Shown: piece by piece, positions 17,194-25,201 of the stretch | Layout: the number at the start of each line of letters is the position of its first letter | Position numbering within the stretch: position 1 is the stretch's first letter | Origin: Prochlorococcus marinus str. MIT 0912 | GTDB taxonomy: Bacteria; Cyanobacteriota; Cyanobacteriia; PCC-6307; Cyanobiaceae | Direction of reading: 5' to 3' | Length of the DNA stretch: 64,000 nt | Assembly (NCBI RefSeq): GCF_027359595.1 | Contig: NZ_CP114783.1 | Span: forward strand, 1,364,001-1,428,000 | Translations under genes and position numbers: made by a program | The notes under the pieces: model-generated | What the model saw: the letters and a program-made list of their open reading frames with translations, nothing else | What the model was told of the DNA's origin: nothing | Databases searched by the model: none

Positions 17194-17289
17194 ATGGCAA
17201 AAACTGATAATGATCTTTATATTTACTACGCAGCTGGTCTAATACGTATGCGCAGGAAACTGAGATCGGAGAAATTATTAAAAAACTAA
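17194..17289 (+). CDS. possible 31-aa basic microprotein
   Basis: MAKTDNDLYIYYAAGLIRMR then a basic tail. There is no clear ribosome site. It may be a remnant of a longer gene; evidence is weak. Confidence 0.25.
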   Translation: MAKTDNDLYIYYAAGLIRMRRKLRSEKLLKN

Positions 17290-17382
17290 ATTCACTGTGA
17301 TGGAAATTAGTCTCTATCTGTACTGATGTTGTTGATACGTCTAATCAATTTTCTAATTTGTATCTCTTTTGGAAAAAACATT

Positions 17383-17529
17383 ATGAGCAAGGAAAAAGAT
17401 AAATTCAACGTGACACAGGGTATGATTCTTTTGCTGCTAAAAAAACTTTCTTTGCCTGCAAACGTAGTTTTTCTAATGATTCTCTTTATTACTAACCCAG
17501 CCAACAAGATTGGCTATGAGGATGAGTAG
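17383..17529 (+). CDS. possible 48-aa small membrane protein
   Basis: ATG 17383 with GGAAAAAA 6 bases upstream; MSKEKDKFNVTQGMILLLLK then a second hydrophobic part (ANVVFLMILFITNP). It ends just before Yfr2 copy Y2. Unrecognised; the opposite frame at 17307-17507 is equally open. Confidence 0.35.
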   Translation: MSKEKDKFNVTQGMILLLLKKLSLPANVVFLMILFITNPANKIGYEDE

Positions 17530-17531
17530 GT

Positions 17532-17628
17532 ACAAAAAAACCTGCTCTAAAGCAGGTCTTTTTGTAGATCAGGCGCAAGTGTTTCCTTGTTTCCACTGCG
17601 GAGGATCTCAACTCCTCACAAATTTAAT
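17532..17628 (-). ncRNA. Yfr2-family small RNA, copy Y2
   Basis: Same core as Y1 (two GGAAACA, GAGATC side, CACTTGCGCC), but the terminator is a different stem, ACCTGCT/AGCAGGT, followed by T7. The swapped but still paired terminator supports a real RNA gene. The 5' TGTGAGGAGTT segment is kept. Confidence 0.75.
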
Positions 17629-17629
17629 T

Positions 17630-17764
17630 TAATCAACGTCACGAAAAGAGAAATGCTGAGTATTCGAGTTCTTTAACTGTCACATGTGCCAATTCTTTAA
17701 GATAAAGAATTAAACAAAACTTACTTACGCGAAGTTGAGTGATTGTTTACCTCAATTATTTTTT
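17630..17764 (-). pseudogene. decayed B-type small RNA upstream of Y2
   Basis: The sequence aligns with the promoter region between B3 and Y1 (ACTGTCACATGTGCCAATT) and with the B3 terminator (ACTTACGCGAAGT), but the CTCCTCACAC loop is lost. Confidence 0.4.
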
Positions 17765-17945
17765 CTCCCTTAAAGAATTTGACGAGATTTTTGTCGTCCC
17801 CTTTGAGTCGGCACTTGTTTATCTTTGCTAAACAATCTACATCTAGAACTAACAATCCTTTGAACTATGGAAAATAAGTGCTAGAACTTCAATCCATTTC
17901 TAACTAACTTTAATTATTAGTACATACAAGAAAACATTTGTTTAT
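17765..17945. repeat. hairpin repeat H6 with conserved tail (degenerate)
   Basis: TTGACGAGATTTTTGTCGTC keeps part of the stem; the tail has GGCACTTGTTTATC, AAGTGCTAGAACTTCAATCC and AAGAAAACATTTGTTTATC, closest to H2. Confidence 0.5.
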
Positions 17946-17981
17946 CTACCAAAAAGAAAAACCTTTTGCCAAATAGTTGCA

Positions 17982-20099
17982 CTAAGAATCTTTCTCTACT
18001 GCAGAAATTAAGTTTCGATATTTATAAGTATTGCCAATAATTTTAATAGCTGGTTTTAACATATCCTTGTAGTTCTTCCATCCATCAATTGATTGTGAAT
18101 TGATTGGGAAGCGTACTTGAACACTACTTGCTGTTACAACCGATCGTTTATTTAGATGAGGTGATAGGTACGAATCGTTCCATTGCCAACCTAACCAATT
18201 GATTAATGATTTAATTTCTATATTTGGATTTTTTACTAAAAAATCATAATTCAAGTCATATATACTTGATCGAAATTTATTTTTATATTCTTGCATTATT
18301 TTTTCTTGATCTAAATAAACTCTTGCGCAATCAATTAAGGAAGAGGAATATTCATTGCCTTTTGCAAAGTAAGTTCTATAAATTGAAAGAATGTTGTCTA
18401 AAGGATTTCTATAGCAATGAATGATTTTCGCGTTAGGTATTTGTTTAATAATTAGGCCTACATATTGATAATTATAAAGGTTCTTATTGGTTGTTATCTT
18501 GTACTCTCTTGTTAAATATTTAATTTTTTCCCAATATAATTCAGAAAGAGTTGATTTTTGATTAATTGTTACCCACTTTTTGAATGATTCTTCTAGGATA
18601 TTAGTCTCTCCCAAATCATATACATTGGTATTCATACTTAAAATAGACTCTAAAAGTGTAGAGCCACTTCTAGGCATTCCCACAATAAAAATACTTTCAA
18701 AGCATTTTGTGTCTTCTATGTTCTTAAATTCATTTTCATTTGATTTAATCAGCAGAGATTTAGATTTATTTATTAAAATATCAGAATTAGATTTTTTAAT
18801 ATTAAGTTTGGTTTGATTAGCTTTTTCTAGAGATTTAGCACTGTCTTGATAATTTTTTTCTTTATGGAAAAAATTTGCCCTTGCGAAATAAATATCAACT
18901 TTTTCTTTCGGTAGCTTATTATTTAAAATAGTTTCGCTAAAGAGTTTATCAAGCAGTTTTTTATTACTATTAGAGGGTATAATATAGGAGAGTGAAAAGT
19001 AAGCTCTAGTTAGATTAGGATTTATTTCAAGTGCTTTTTGAATTGATAATTCAGCTTCTTTTAATCGTCCAAGATCTGTGAAAATATGTCCTAGATTGCA
19101 ATGTGAATTTGCATTATTAGGATTTAGTTCAATAGATTTACGGGTATATAATTCAGCATCTTTTAATTTTCCAGTATCTTTTAATATGTTACCTAGATTA
19201 CAATGTGCATTTGCGTTATTAGGATTTAGTTCAATAGCTTTACGAATACATAATTCAGCATCTTTTATTTTACCGAGATCTATTAAAATTGTTCCTAGAG
19301 TAGAATAGGCATTAGAGTAATTGGGATTTAGTTTAATCGCTTTATTTGCATGTAATATAGCATCTTTTAATTTTCCAAGATCTTTTAAAATGCTTCCTAG
19401 ATTATTATGCGCTATTGCTAAATTAGGATTTAGTTCAACAGCTTTCCTGGTGGATAATTCTGCCTCTTCTAATTTACCAAGTTTTTTTAAAATGATTCCT
19501 AGATTAGAATGATAACTTGCTTGTTTTGGACTCAGTTCAATAGCTTTATTTGCATGTAATCCAGCATCTTTTAATTTTCCAAGATCTTTTAAAATACTCC
19601 CTAGATTAGAATGAGCATTTGCGTTATTAGGATTTAGTTCAATAGCTTTACGAGTATATAATTCAGCTTCTTTTAATTTGCCGAGATCTATTAAAATGTT
19701 TCCTAGATTAGAATGAGCATTTGCGTGATTAGGATTTAGTTCAATAGCTTTACGGGTATATAATTCAGCTTCTTTTAATTTGCCAAGATCTATTAAAATG
19801 TTTCCTAGATTAGAATGAGCATTTGCGTGATTAGGATTTAGTTCAATAGCTTTACGGGTATATAATTCAGCTTCTTTTAATTTGCCAATGTCCTTTAGTA
19901 AGGCTCCATAATTAGAGAGGATTCTGTGATCTATAAATCCTTGATTTAACAGGTATTGATAATATTTTAATGCTTCGGTAAAATTTCCTTGTAGATGAAA
20001 ATTAATTCCCTGATTAATTATTTGCTCTTTCGAAGATTTGTTGGTATTGATCTTACCCTTTATCTTTTTAGATTTTCTCTGTTCTCCAAAACCTTTCAT
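17982..20099 (-). CDS. TPR-repeat protein with C-terminal sulfotransferase domain
   Basis: 705 aa. A lysine-rich N-terminus (1-30), then about eleven TPRs (LRKAIELNPNNANAHSNLG type) to about residue 385, a helical linker, and a sulfotransferase domain starting FIVGMPRSGSTLLESIL near 468 (PAPS 5'-phosphosulfate loop) and continuing with IHCYRNPLDNILSIYRTYF (3'-phosphate site). It probably transfers sulfate to a glycan or protein. TPR-sulfotransferases of this type are common in marine picocyanobacteria. Its upstream DNA matches that of the TPR-SGNH gene, so the two are sister cassettes with different catalytic ends. Confidence 0.88.
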   Translation of the reverse strand: MKGFGEQRKSKKIKGKINTNKSSKEQIINQGINFHLQGNFTEALKYYQYLLNQGFIDHRILSNYGALLKDIGKLKEAELYTRKAIELNPNHANAHSNLGNILIDLGKLKEAELYTRKAIELNPNHANAHSNLGNILIDLGKLKEAELYTRKAIELNPNNANAHSNLGSILKDLGKLKDAGLHANKAIELSPKQASYHSNLGIILKKLGKLEEAELSTRKAVELNPNLAIAHNNLGSILKDLGKLKDAILHANKAIKLNPNYSNAYSTLGTILIDLGKIKDAELCIRKAIELNPNNANAHCNLGNILKDTGKLKDAELYTRKSIELNPNNANSHCNLGHIFTDLGRLKEAELSIQKALEINPNLTRAYFSLSYIIPSNSNKKLLDKLFSETILNNKLPKEKVDIYFARANFFHKEKNYQDSAKSLEKANQTKLNIKKSNSDILINKSKSLLIKSNENEFKNIEDTKCFESIFIVGMPRSGSTLLESILSMNTNVYDLGETNILEESFKKWVTINQKSTLSELYWEKIKYLTREYKITTNKNLYNYQYVGLIIKQIPNAKIIHCYRNPLDNILSIYRTYFAKGNEYSSSLIDCARVYLDQEKIMQEYKNKFRSSIYDLNYDFLVKNPNIEIKSLINWLGWQWNDSYLSPHLNKRSVVTASSVQVRFPINSQSIDGWKNYKDMLKPAIKIIGNTYKYRNLISAVEKDS
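19580..19890. repeat. near-identical 102-bp tandem repeats in the TPR-sulfotransferase gene
   Basis: Three successive TPR units differ by only a few bases (TTGCGTGATTAGGATTTAG recurs), indicating recent duplication or gene conversion. Confidence 0.85.
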
Positions 20100-20149
20100 A
20101 TTAAGTTTTGAAATTTATTCTTATTTTAAGTATTTAAAGTGTAACATAT

Positions 20150-20345
20150 TTCTCCTGAAATAGGATGTAGTATGATTTATACCATCTATAAATAAATGTC
20201 TAAAATTGAAATATAAAAGGTTTAAAACTTCTCATAGAGGCTTTTTATATATTTTTCACAAGAATCGAAGGAATTATTTAAGTGGGGTCGCCGATTATAA
20301 GGAATAATTTGGGTATGAAGTGATGAGGATAAATATTATTAGCTA
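20150..20345. repeat. boundary cassette with decayed att-like core 6
   Basis: Aligns with 10336-10507 through AGGATGTAGTATGATTTA, AAATGTCTAAAA, TTTTTCACAAGAATCGAAGG and ATTATAAGGAATAATTTGGG. The core position reads TGAAGTGATGAGGATAAAT at 20316-20336, decayed. It marks the outer edge of the second TPR unit. Confidence 0.5.
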
Positions 20346-20397
20346 TCAAAATAACGAGAAAAATCTGATATAACTTTTAATCTAAGATTGTTATGGA

Positions 20398-20878
20398 TCA
20401 GCAATCAATATTAGCGATTCCTATACCCAGCAAAGTCCCTAAAGGAATTGACCATGCATAAGCATCTTTTTTGGAGATTGCGGTAGCAAGACCCCCTCCA
20501 ATGAATCCTCCAGTAGTTGCATTACCTGAATTATAAACTCTTCCACTGGTTCGATAACAGCTAGACACTAATACTTGTTTACGTGGTGGTTTGTAATGTC
20601 TTCGATGGGTGTGATTGAAATAATGAATGTGATTATCTAGATGATGATACTCGCGTATAGGTGAATGCCAACTTAATGAAGAACAAGGAACTTCAACTTT
20701 ATCTAAATACGATTTAAATATCCTTTGGATGATTTTTCTACAGCGACATATTCCTCTCTATAAATTTCCTTTTAGCAAGTTCGTTGGGTTGAATATCTCC
20801 TTTATGTTGATATCCATCTGCCATTATTGCTATTGGAGAGAGAAGCATTGCAGTTAGGACTAATGGTTGGATACTCAT
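20398..20878 (-). pseudogene. frameshifted copy of the secreted glycine-zipper protein
   Basis: Aligns along its whole length with 12584-13066, including the signal peptide (MSIQPLVLTAMLLSPIAIMA). Frameshifts after codon 26 and near 20725 break the frame, and the original ending is out of phase. The upstream DNA also matches, so the whole locus was duplicated. Confidence 0.8.
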
Positions 20879-21082
20879 TAATCACCTGTAGCTCTAATAG
20901 AAACATAGAATTTTTCTAATCCATTGACCAGATAATGAGACACTCTTAGAAGTGCTGGGGGAACATAACAAGTATTTTCTATTCATTTGGCAATAAGAAA
21001 TTTTTTCTCTAACAAAATGGACTAATTATGGCGAGGCATTGAAAAAGGGGTGATCATTTCAATAAGAGATAGTGAGGTTCTA

Positions 21083-21811
21083 ATGCCATTTGAAATTACT
21101 TACAACGGAGATATTCAATTCATTAAGGTTTTCTACTCAACTGAGAAAACCAGAGCTGGAAAATACTATGGCGAGTTCTACAGAAAAATGGATGCACTCG
21201 CGAGTGACTTAAAACGTCTGCAACAGGAACTTGATGAAGATAGCGCAAAGGCAGCAAAGATTGCTAAAGATGCAGCAAACAAGGCGCTTTCTGAACGATT
21301 TGGTTCACTCAGATACATTGTTGATGAGCATCACTGGGACGAAGATATGGTCATCAGCAAGATTCTTGTTGATAGAAAAGAGGAGATGTTGGCTCTAGCA
21401 CAGAAGACTTTCAATAGCGAAGTTCTTCTCGAAGAGGACGGTGCAGAGGAATATAAAATCCACTTGGATGAAGGAAGAATAGAAGTTGATGGTGAGGGTG
21501 TTGAGACTTCCATAGGAGAGTTCTTTGATTCTGACGACTACCATGACTTGAATGAGACAAAACTAGAAAAATTGGACAAGCTTGATTGGTTTATTATCTG
21601 GTCGAGAACAGAGGCGGGTGAGTTTAAGACAGAGGGTGGACAACATGATGGAAATTATTCATCGAATGAATTAAACATGGAAAATTGTTTGCTAACTTAC
21701 AGAGGTTTGCCCCTAGTTATCCCCTCTAATGGAACGGATATATTTAGTAATGAACTTGAAATTCATTTTGTAGATGAAACCAGAGCATCACTTGAGATGT
21801 GTGACGTTTAA
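21083..21811 (+). CDS. hypothetical 242-aa acidic protein
   Basis: ATG 21083 is preferred because GAGG stands five bases before it; GTG 21050 is the alternative. The N-terminal part has a long charged helix (YYGEFYRKMDALASDLKRLQ) that may be a coiled coil. The middle is very acidic (LEEDGAEEYKIHLDEGRIEV). No known family was recognised. GC is slightly higher than in the neighbours. Confidence 0.65.
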   Translation: MPFEITYNGDIQFIKVFYSTEKTRAGKYYGEFYRKMDALASDLKRLQQELDEDSAKAAKIAKDAANKALSERFGSLRYIVDEHHWDEDMVISKILVDRKEEMLALAQKTFNSEVLLEEDGAEEYKIHLDEGRIEVDGEGVETSIGEFFDSDDYHDLNETKLEKLDKLDWFIIWSRTEAGEFKTEGGQHDGNYSSNELNMENCLLTYRGLPLVIPSNGTDIFSNELEIHFVDETRASLEMCDV

Positions 21812-21824
21812 GCCCATTCTTATT

Positions 21825-22008
21825 AATTGGATGCTCAACTAATTTCCAACTACCACAAACTAGTTTTCTCTATATCTCTTTTGAATTATCTAATCCTTTC
21901 GATATGTGATTTTTTAATTTTGCTTCACGCATAAAGAATAAACAGAAATCTTTTGTTGGAGTAAATTTACTGTAAGTAAGTGTAGGTAATGCTTTTCATA
22001 TTGCTTCC
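21825..22008 (-). pseudogene. decayed DUF1651 gene
   Basis: The start (AAGGAAGCAATATGAAAAGC at 22008) corresponds to the start chosen for 11329-11604, and ACAAAAGATTTCTGTTTATT matches its FCMFFI codons, but an early TAA and several shifts destroy the frame. Confidence 0.6.
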
Positions 22009-22019
22009 TTCACACATCT

Positions 22020-22160
22020 TTTGGATAATTGAGAGAAATAAGACGTACCTTACTACTTATGAATATGTAGCTGCTGTTAGGTAGGACTTCCTCCACTAGG
22101 AGCATTTTTATACTGAAGTACTATTCTTGGTATTTGGGGCCCTCAAGAGATTAGAGGAAA
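22020..22160 (-). promoter_or_regulatory. decayed promoter/leader cassette A4
   Basis: Minus strand: TTGAGG, 17 bases, TAGTAC (+ 22119-22124) keeps the promoter of cassette A1. The following leader aligns with A1 (ATATGTAGCTGCT, AAGACGTACCTTACT) but its hairpins no longer pair well. It precedes the decayed DUF1651 gene exactly as A1 precedes the intact one. Confidence 0.45.
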
Positions 22161-22214
22161 AATCGGAAAGATTTGCTTAACTTATATGCATTCCTTTTCA
22201 GTCTTTTTGCAGCG

Positions 22215-22994
22215 ATGAATGAACTACGTTTAAGAATCTATGAGCAGATAATCAATGATTCATCAGGTGGGAGAATATCTTTATTCAATCAAATCTGTGG
22301 AGTTACTATTTTTATTTCGATTTTTTTCGCAGTCGTTATTACTGAAAACTCAATCGATTATAAGTTTGGAGATCAAATAGATTTTTTGGATTGGATTATT
22401 GGAGGTTTGTTTTGTATTGAATATTTTTGCCGCTTATGGGTAGCACCACTTGAAAAAAAATATGGAAAAGGTTTAAAAGGCGTTTTGCGTTATATGTTCT
22501 CACCAATGGCAATTATTGATGTTATTGCAATCGTCCCATCTTTTATTGGCGTTCGTGCTGAATTAAAAATTCTTAGGATTATTCGCCTTTTAAGAATATT
22601 AAAGATTGGAAGAAGTGAAAAATTTAAGGAAAGTATTTATCATTTTAATTACGCACTTCGATTAAAGAGTCAAGAATTACAAATTTCGATTTTTTATACA
22701 GTTTTACTGTTGTTGATCAGTAGTACTTTTATGTATCTTGCTGAATCTTCTATACAGCCAGTATTGTTAGGGTCAATTCCAAGATGTCTCTGGTGGTCAA
22801 TTACAACTGTCAGTGCTGTTGGTTATGGAGATTCAATACCAGTTACAGCTGTTGGAAAAACAATTGCATCGATAACCTCTCTTTTGGGTATTGCTGCAAT
22901 CGCAATACCTACTGGAATACTCGCCTCTGGATTCAGTGAATCAATTGGAGTAATAGATAAAAATCAAAATTTTTCGAATAAAAATGAAATTTAA
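22215..22994 (+). CDS. voltage-gated potassium channel (Kv/VIC type)
   Basis: 259 aa from ATG 22215; a TTG at 22173 would add 14 residues. Six membrane segments: S1 near 28-48, S2-S3 near 60-110 (DWIIGGLFCIEYFCRLW; AIIDVIAIVPSF), S4 with regularly spaced arginines near 117-135 (LKILRIIRLLRILKIGR), S5, and a pore loop with selectivity filter TVSAVGYGD near 199-207, then S6. It has no RCK/TrkA domain. The 56-aa gene at 22984 overlaps its end. Confidence 0.9.
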   Translation: MNELRLRIYEQIINDSSGGRISLFNQICGVTIFISIFFAVVITENSIDYKFGDQIDFLDWIIGGLFCIEYFCRLWVAPLEKKYGKGLKGVLRYMFSPMAIIDVIAIVPSFIGVRAELKILRIIRLLRILKIGRSEKFKESIYHFNYALRLKSQELQISIFYTVLLLLISSTFMYLAESSIQPVLLGSIPRCLWWSITTVSAVGYGDSIPVTAVGKTIASITSLLGIAAIAIPTGILASGFSESIGVIDKNQNFSNKNEI

Positions 22995-23154
22995 ATCAAA
23001 TAAAGGAAAAACTTTTAGTCAAGAAGAAGCAATAGATCTTATGGTCTCATTGAGTGCAACTGATATCAATTCAGAAAGGAAGTGGAAAGGTTTCTATAAC
23101 TCATTATCAAAGGCTGAACTAGAAGTTGAGTGGAATGAGTATTGGGAAAATTAA
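22984..23154 (+). CDS. 56-aa microprotein, paralogue of 12089-12259
   Basis: ATG overlaps the end of the potassium channel gene by 11 bases in another frame. MKFKSNKGKTFSQEEAIDLM, WKGFYNSLSKAEL and NEYWEN match the paralogue. Translational coupling to the channel gene is likely. Function unknown. Confidence 0.75.
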   Translation: MKFKSNKGKTFSQEEAIDLMVSLSATDINSERKWKGFYNSLSKAELEVEWNEYWEN

Positions 23155-23250
23155 TTGAATCAAATAAAGTCTCTAAATTGATTGGAATAGAATTTCAAGA
23201 TTAGTCTTAAATTAATTTAGTAGTTTAAAACCTAATATCTATTTTAAGAA

Positions 23251-23643
23251 CTAATTGATGTGAGTACAAACCTGATCGATCACACTCAAAATCAATTTAT
23301 CTCCATTGGGATCTTTCCAATTTGAATCTTTATTCTCGAACTCATTAAACTCTTTCGCTCCTACTGCAATATCTCTGAATAATTTTTTAGAACAGTTGAT
23401 ATCCATCGTATAAAGAATGTCTTGAGTAATTGCATTAGTGGTTTTAGGAATAAATTTACTTAACACCCTTATAGATCCATCTTCATTTTTCTCAACGCTG
23501 CTCTTATCCCATAATTGCTCTCCATATTGACTCTCAGGAACTGCAACCCAATCATCAGATAAAGCATTTATTTCTGGTGGATAGAAAAAAATTAGAAGTG
23601 CTAAAAAACCAAAATAAATATTTTTAATTTTTTTGAGGTTCAT
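23251..23643 (-). CDS. secreted protein resembling surface-adhesin E family
   Basis: 130 aa with a signal peptide (residues 1-28, hydrophobic FGFLALLIFFYPPEINA). The mature part begins DDWVAVPESQYGEQLWDKSS and has DINC and VCTH cysteines likely to pair, as in small Adhesin_E-like proteins. Probably periplasmic. Confidence 0.65.
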   Translation of the reverse strand: MNLKKIKNIYFGFLALLIFFYPPEINALSDDWVAVPESQYGEQLWDKSSVEKNEDGSIRVLSKFIPKTTNAITQDILYTMDINCSKKLFRDIAVGAKEFNEFENKDSNWKDPNGDKLILSVIDQVCTHIN

Positions 23644-23744
23644 TGGATAAGAAAGATTATCGTTGATCGAGAGTTGATATCAATATCAAATCAATACATT
23701 AATTTTATGAACAGAGTGCTCTCAAGTAAATGATTTAAATCGTA

Positions 23745-23905
23745 TTCAAATTACAAACAAAAAATCCTGATCAATAGGAAGAAATAGATTTAATCATGAA
23801 ATTGAGTGGGTTTGACGTGAATTGAGAAAAGAATTAGAGAGGTTTCCATAACAACATGTTTATCGCAGAGAGAATTTGAGGGTATTTGGGAGGAAAATTT
23901 AAAAA
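23745..23905 (+). pseudogene. decayed third copy of the 56-aa microprotein gene
   Basis: GGAAGAAATAGATTTAATC, AAATTGAGTGGGTTTGA and TTAGAGAGGTTTCCATAAC align with the EEAIDLMVSLS and RGFYN codons of 12089-12259, with several shifts and stops. Confidence 0.6.
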
Positions 23906-23942
23906 ATAAAAATGAGGTGAGATTTACACACCTCATTTTTGT
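23906..23942. terminator. bidirectional terminator
   Basis: AAAAATGAGGTG (23908-23919) pairs with CACCTCATTTTT (23929-23940); A-rich on the left and T-rich on the right, it ends the minus-strand gene at 23989. Confidence 0.75.
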
Positions 23943-23988
23943 TAATCGATGATTCTTGGAATAATGCTTTTACTTTGTTTACTGATGA

Positions 23989-24228
23989 TTACTTACCACC
24001 GTTGCAAAAGCGAACTGCATTTGAAGAACTCTGGCCGGATGCTTTCACCTCTTCAACACATTCGTTGAATATGTTTGATTCTTGTTTCAAAGAACAAAAA
24101 CTTAAAGCAATTGCAGCAAGAGCAATAGCAGAAATGACACTAGAACCGAGTTGAATCATGCCATAGGCAAGCATCGCTTTGTTTTTTCCACCACACTTAT
24201 TTTTGTGCATTTTATTTTCTTCAGTCAT
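23989..24228 (-). CDS. small membrane protein, 79 aa
   Basis: A polar Lys/Cys N-terminus (KMHKNKCGGKNK), a membrane segment (GSSVISAIALAAIALSFC) and a tail with two cysteines (FNECVEEVKAS, VRFCNGGK). The opposite-strand frame at 23939-24154 is a shadow. Function unknown. Confidence 0.6.
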   Translation of the reverse strand: MTEENKMHKNKCGGKNKAMLAYGMIQLGSSVISAIALAAIALSFCSLKQESNIFNECVEEVKASGQSSSNAVRFCNGGK

Positions 24229-24353
24229 GGAGTAATTAATTAATTAATTATCTAAACTAATTTATTCTTTGATCAATTTGCCTAATAAATTGTAGAAAAT
24301 ACCGTTCTTATTACTAATTTGGGATGCCATTTTTTCTAATTCAAACTTATTAT

Positions 24354-24455
24354 AAAAAACCGCCCAGTTCTAAACAGGGCGGTTTTTTTGGAGATCAAGC
24401 GCAAGTGTTTCCTTGTTTCCACTGCAGAGGATCTCAACTCCTCACAAATACACAT
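24354..24455 (-). ncRNA. Yfr2-family small RNA, copy Y3
   Basis: Two GGAAACA motifs, GCAGTG/CACTTGC pairing, and terminator AACCGCCC/GGGCGGTT with U-tract. The 5' TGTGAGGAGTT segment is kept. The promoter region diverges from Y1 and Y2 but the RNA body does not. Confidence 0.75.
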
Positions 24456-24531
24456 ATGTGCATTTGATAGGAAACTCAAATACAAGCAGGTTGGTTTATT
24501 GACTGTCACATTCGAGAATTACCGAAATTAG

Positions 24532-24618
24532 TCATTAAAAAACACCCTGCTTAAAAGAAGTTGGGTGCTTTTTTACAACAGAACTATTGTGTGAGGAGTT
24601 GTTCTGTTAATTCATTTT
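24532..24618 (-). ncRNA. candidate small RNA B4 with Yfr1-type loop motif
   Basis: AACAGAAC/GTTCTGTT stem with AACTCCTCACACAATA loop (motif + 24588-24599), then terminator AAGCACCCAACTTC ... GGGTGTTTTTT. It stands upstream of Y3 exactly as B3 stands upstream of Y1. Confidence 0.65.
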
Positions 24619-24705
24619 TACTCTTATGAGGAGTTTTTGTCACTATTAAAAAACAAAATGACTTAGATTATGACTCTAAATTGATTGATAGCTTGCAAGA
24701 CTCAT

Positions 24706-25023
24706 CTAATCCTCTGCATTCTCAAACTGTTTTGCTAATCTAAAACCTTTTCTTAGAATTAAATATATCCCGTATAAACCAGCAATTAACGGAAGAACTA
24801 TTAAAGGGTTTGGACTGTAGCTGGAATAATCTTTTACACCATCAACGTATTCGATACCTGAGCATTTCAAGTATAGAAAACTAGTGAAAACAATTCCCCA
24901 GCCAATAATTGATAGAATTCCGCCTTTTTTGTCGCCTTCATAAAATCTATCCAAACCCCATCCCCAGCCAATAGCAAGGATTACTCCTCTTGTTAGAGCA
25001 TTTTTTTCTTGCTTTCTTAGCAT
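24706..25023 (-). CDS. TM2-domain membrane protein
   Basis: 105 aa. GWGWGLDRFYEGDKKGGILS is the conserved loop of the TM2 domain between two membrane segments; a third segment (LIVLPLIAGLYGIYLIL) follows. Role unknown in bacteria. Confidence 0.75.
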   Translation of the reverse strand: MLRKQEKNALTRGVILAIGWGWGLDRFYEGDKKGGILSIIGWGIVFTSFLYLKCSGIEYVDGVKDYSSYSPNPLIVLPLIAGLYGIYLILRKGFRLAKQFENAED

Positions 25024-25201
25024 TTCTTGAGTTTGATTATGTTCTTAATGAACATAACGGAATAATTGTTATTTTGCATTAGCTCATTAATACGAACATA
25101 CTTGTTCTATAAAAATTTGGATATGCCTAAGTTGAGAAACCTTCTTGGGGGGTGGTCTACTTCAAAAAAAAAAGATAACTTAGTGCAATAGCTGATTACT
25201 T

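Noticed and set aside
23939-24154. Plus-strand 71-aa ORF
   Set aside because: Starts inside the terminator and is antisense to a membrane protein with sensible composition.
932-25200. Search for an integrase, transposase or excisionase in the first island
   Set aside because: No ORF of 60 aa or more shows the R-H-R-Y, serine-recombinase or DDE patterns; mobility must be inferred from repeats only.
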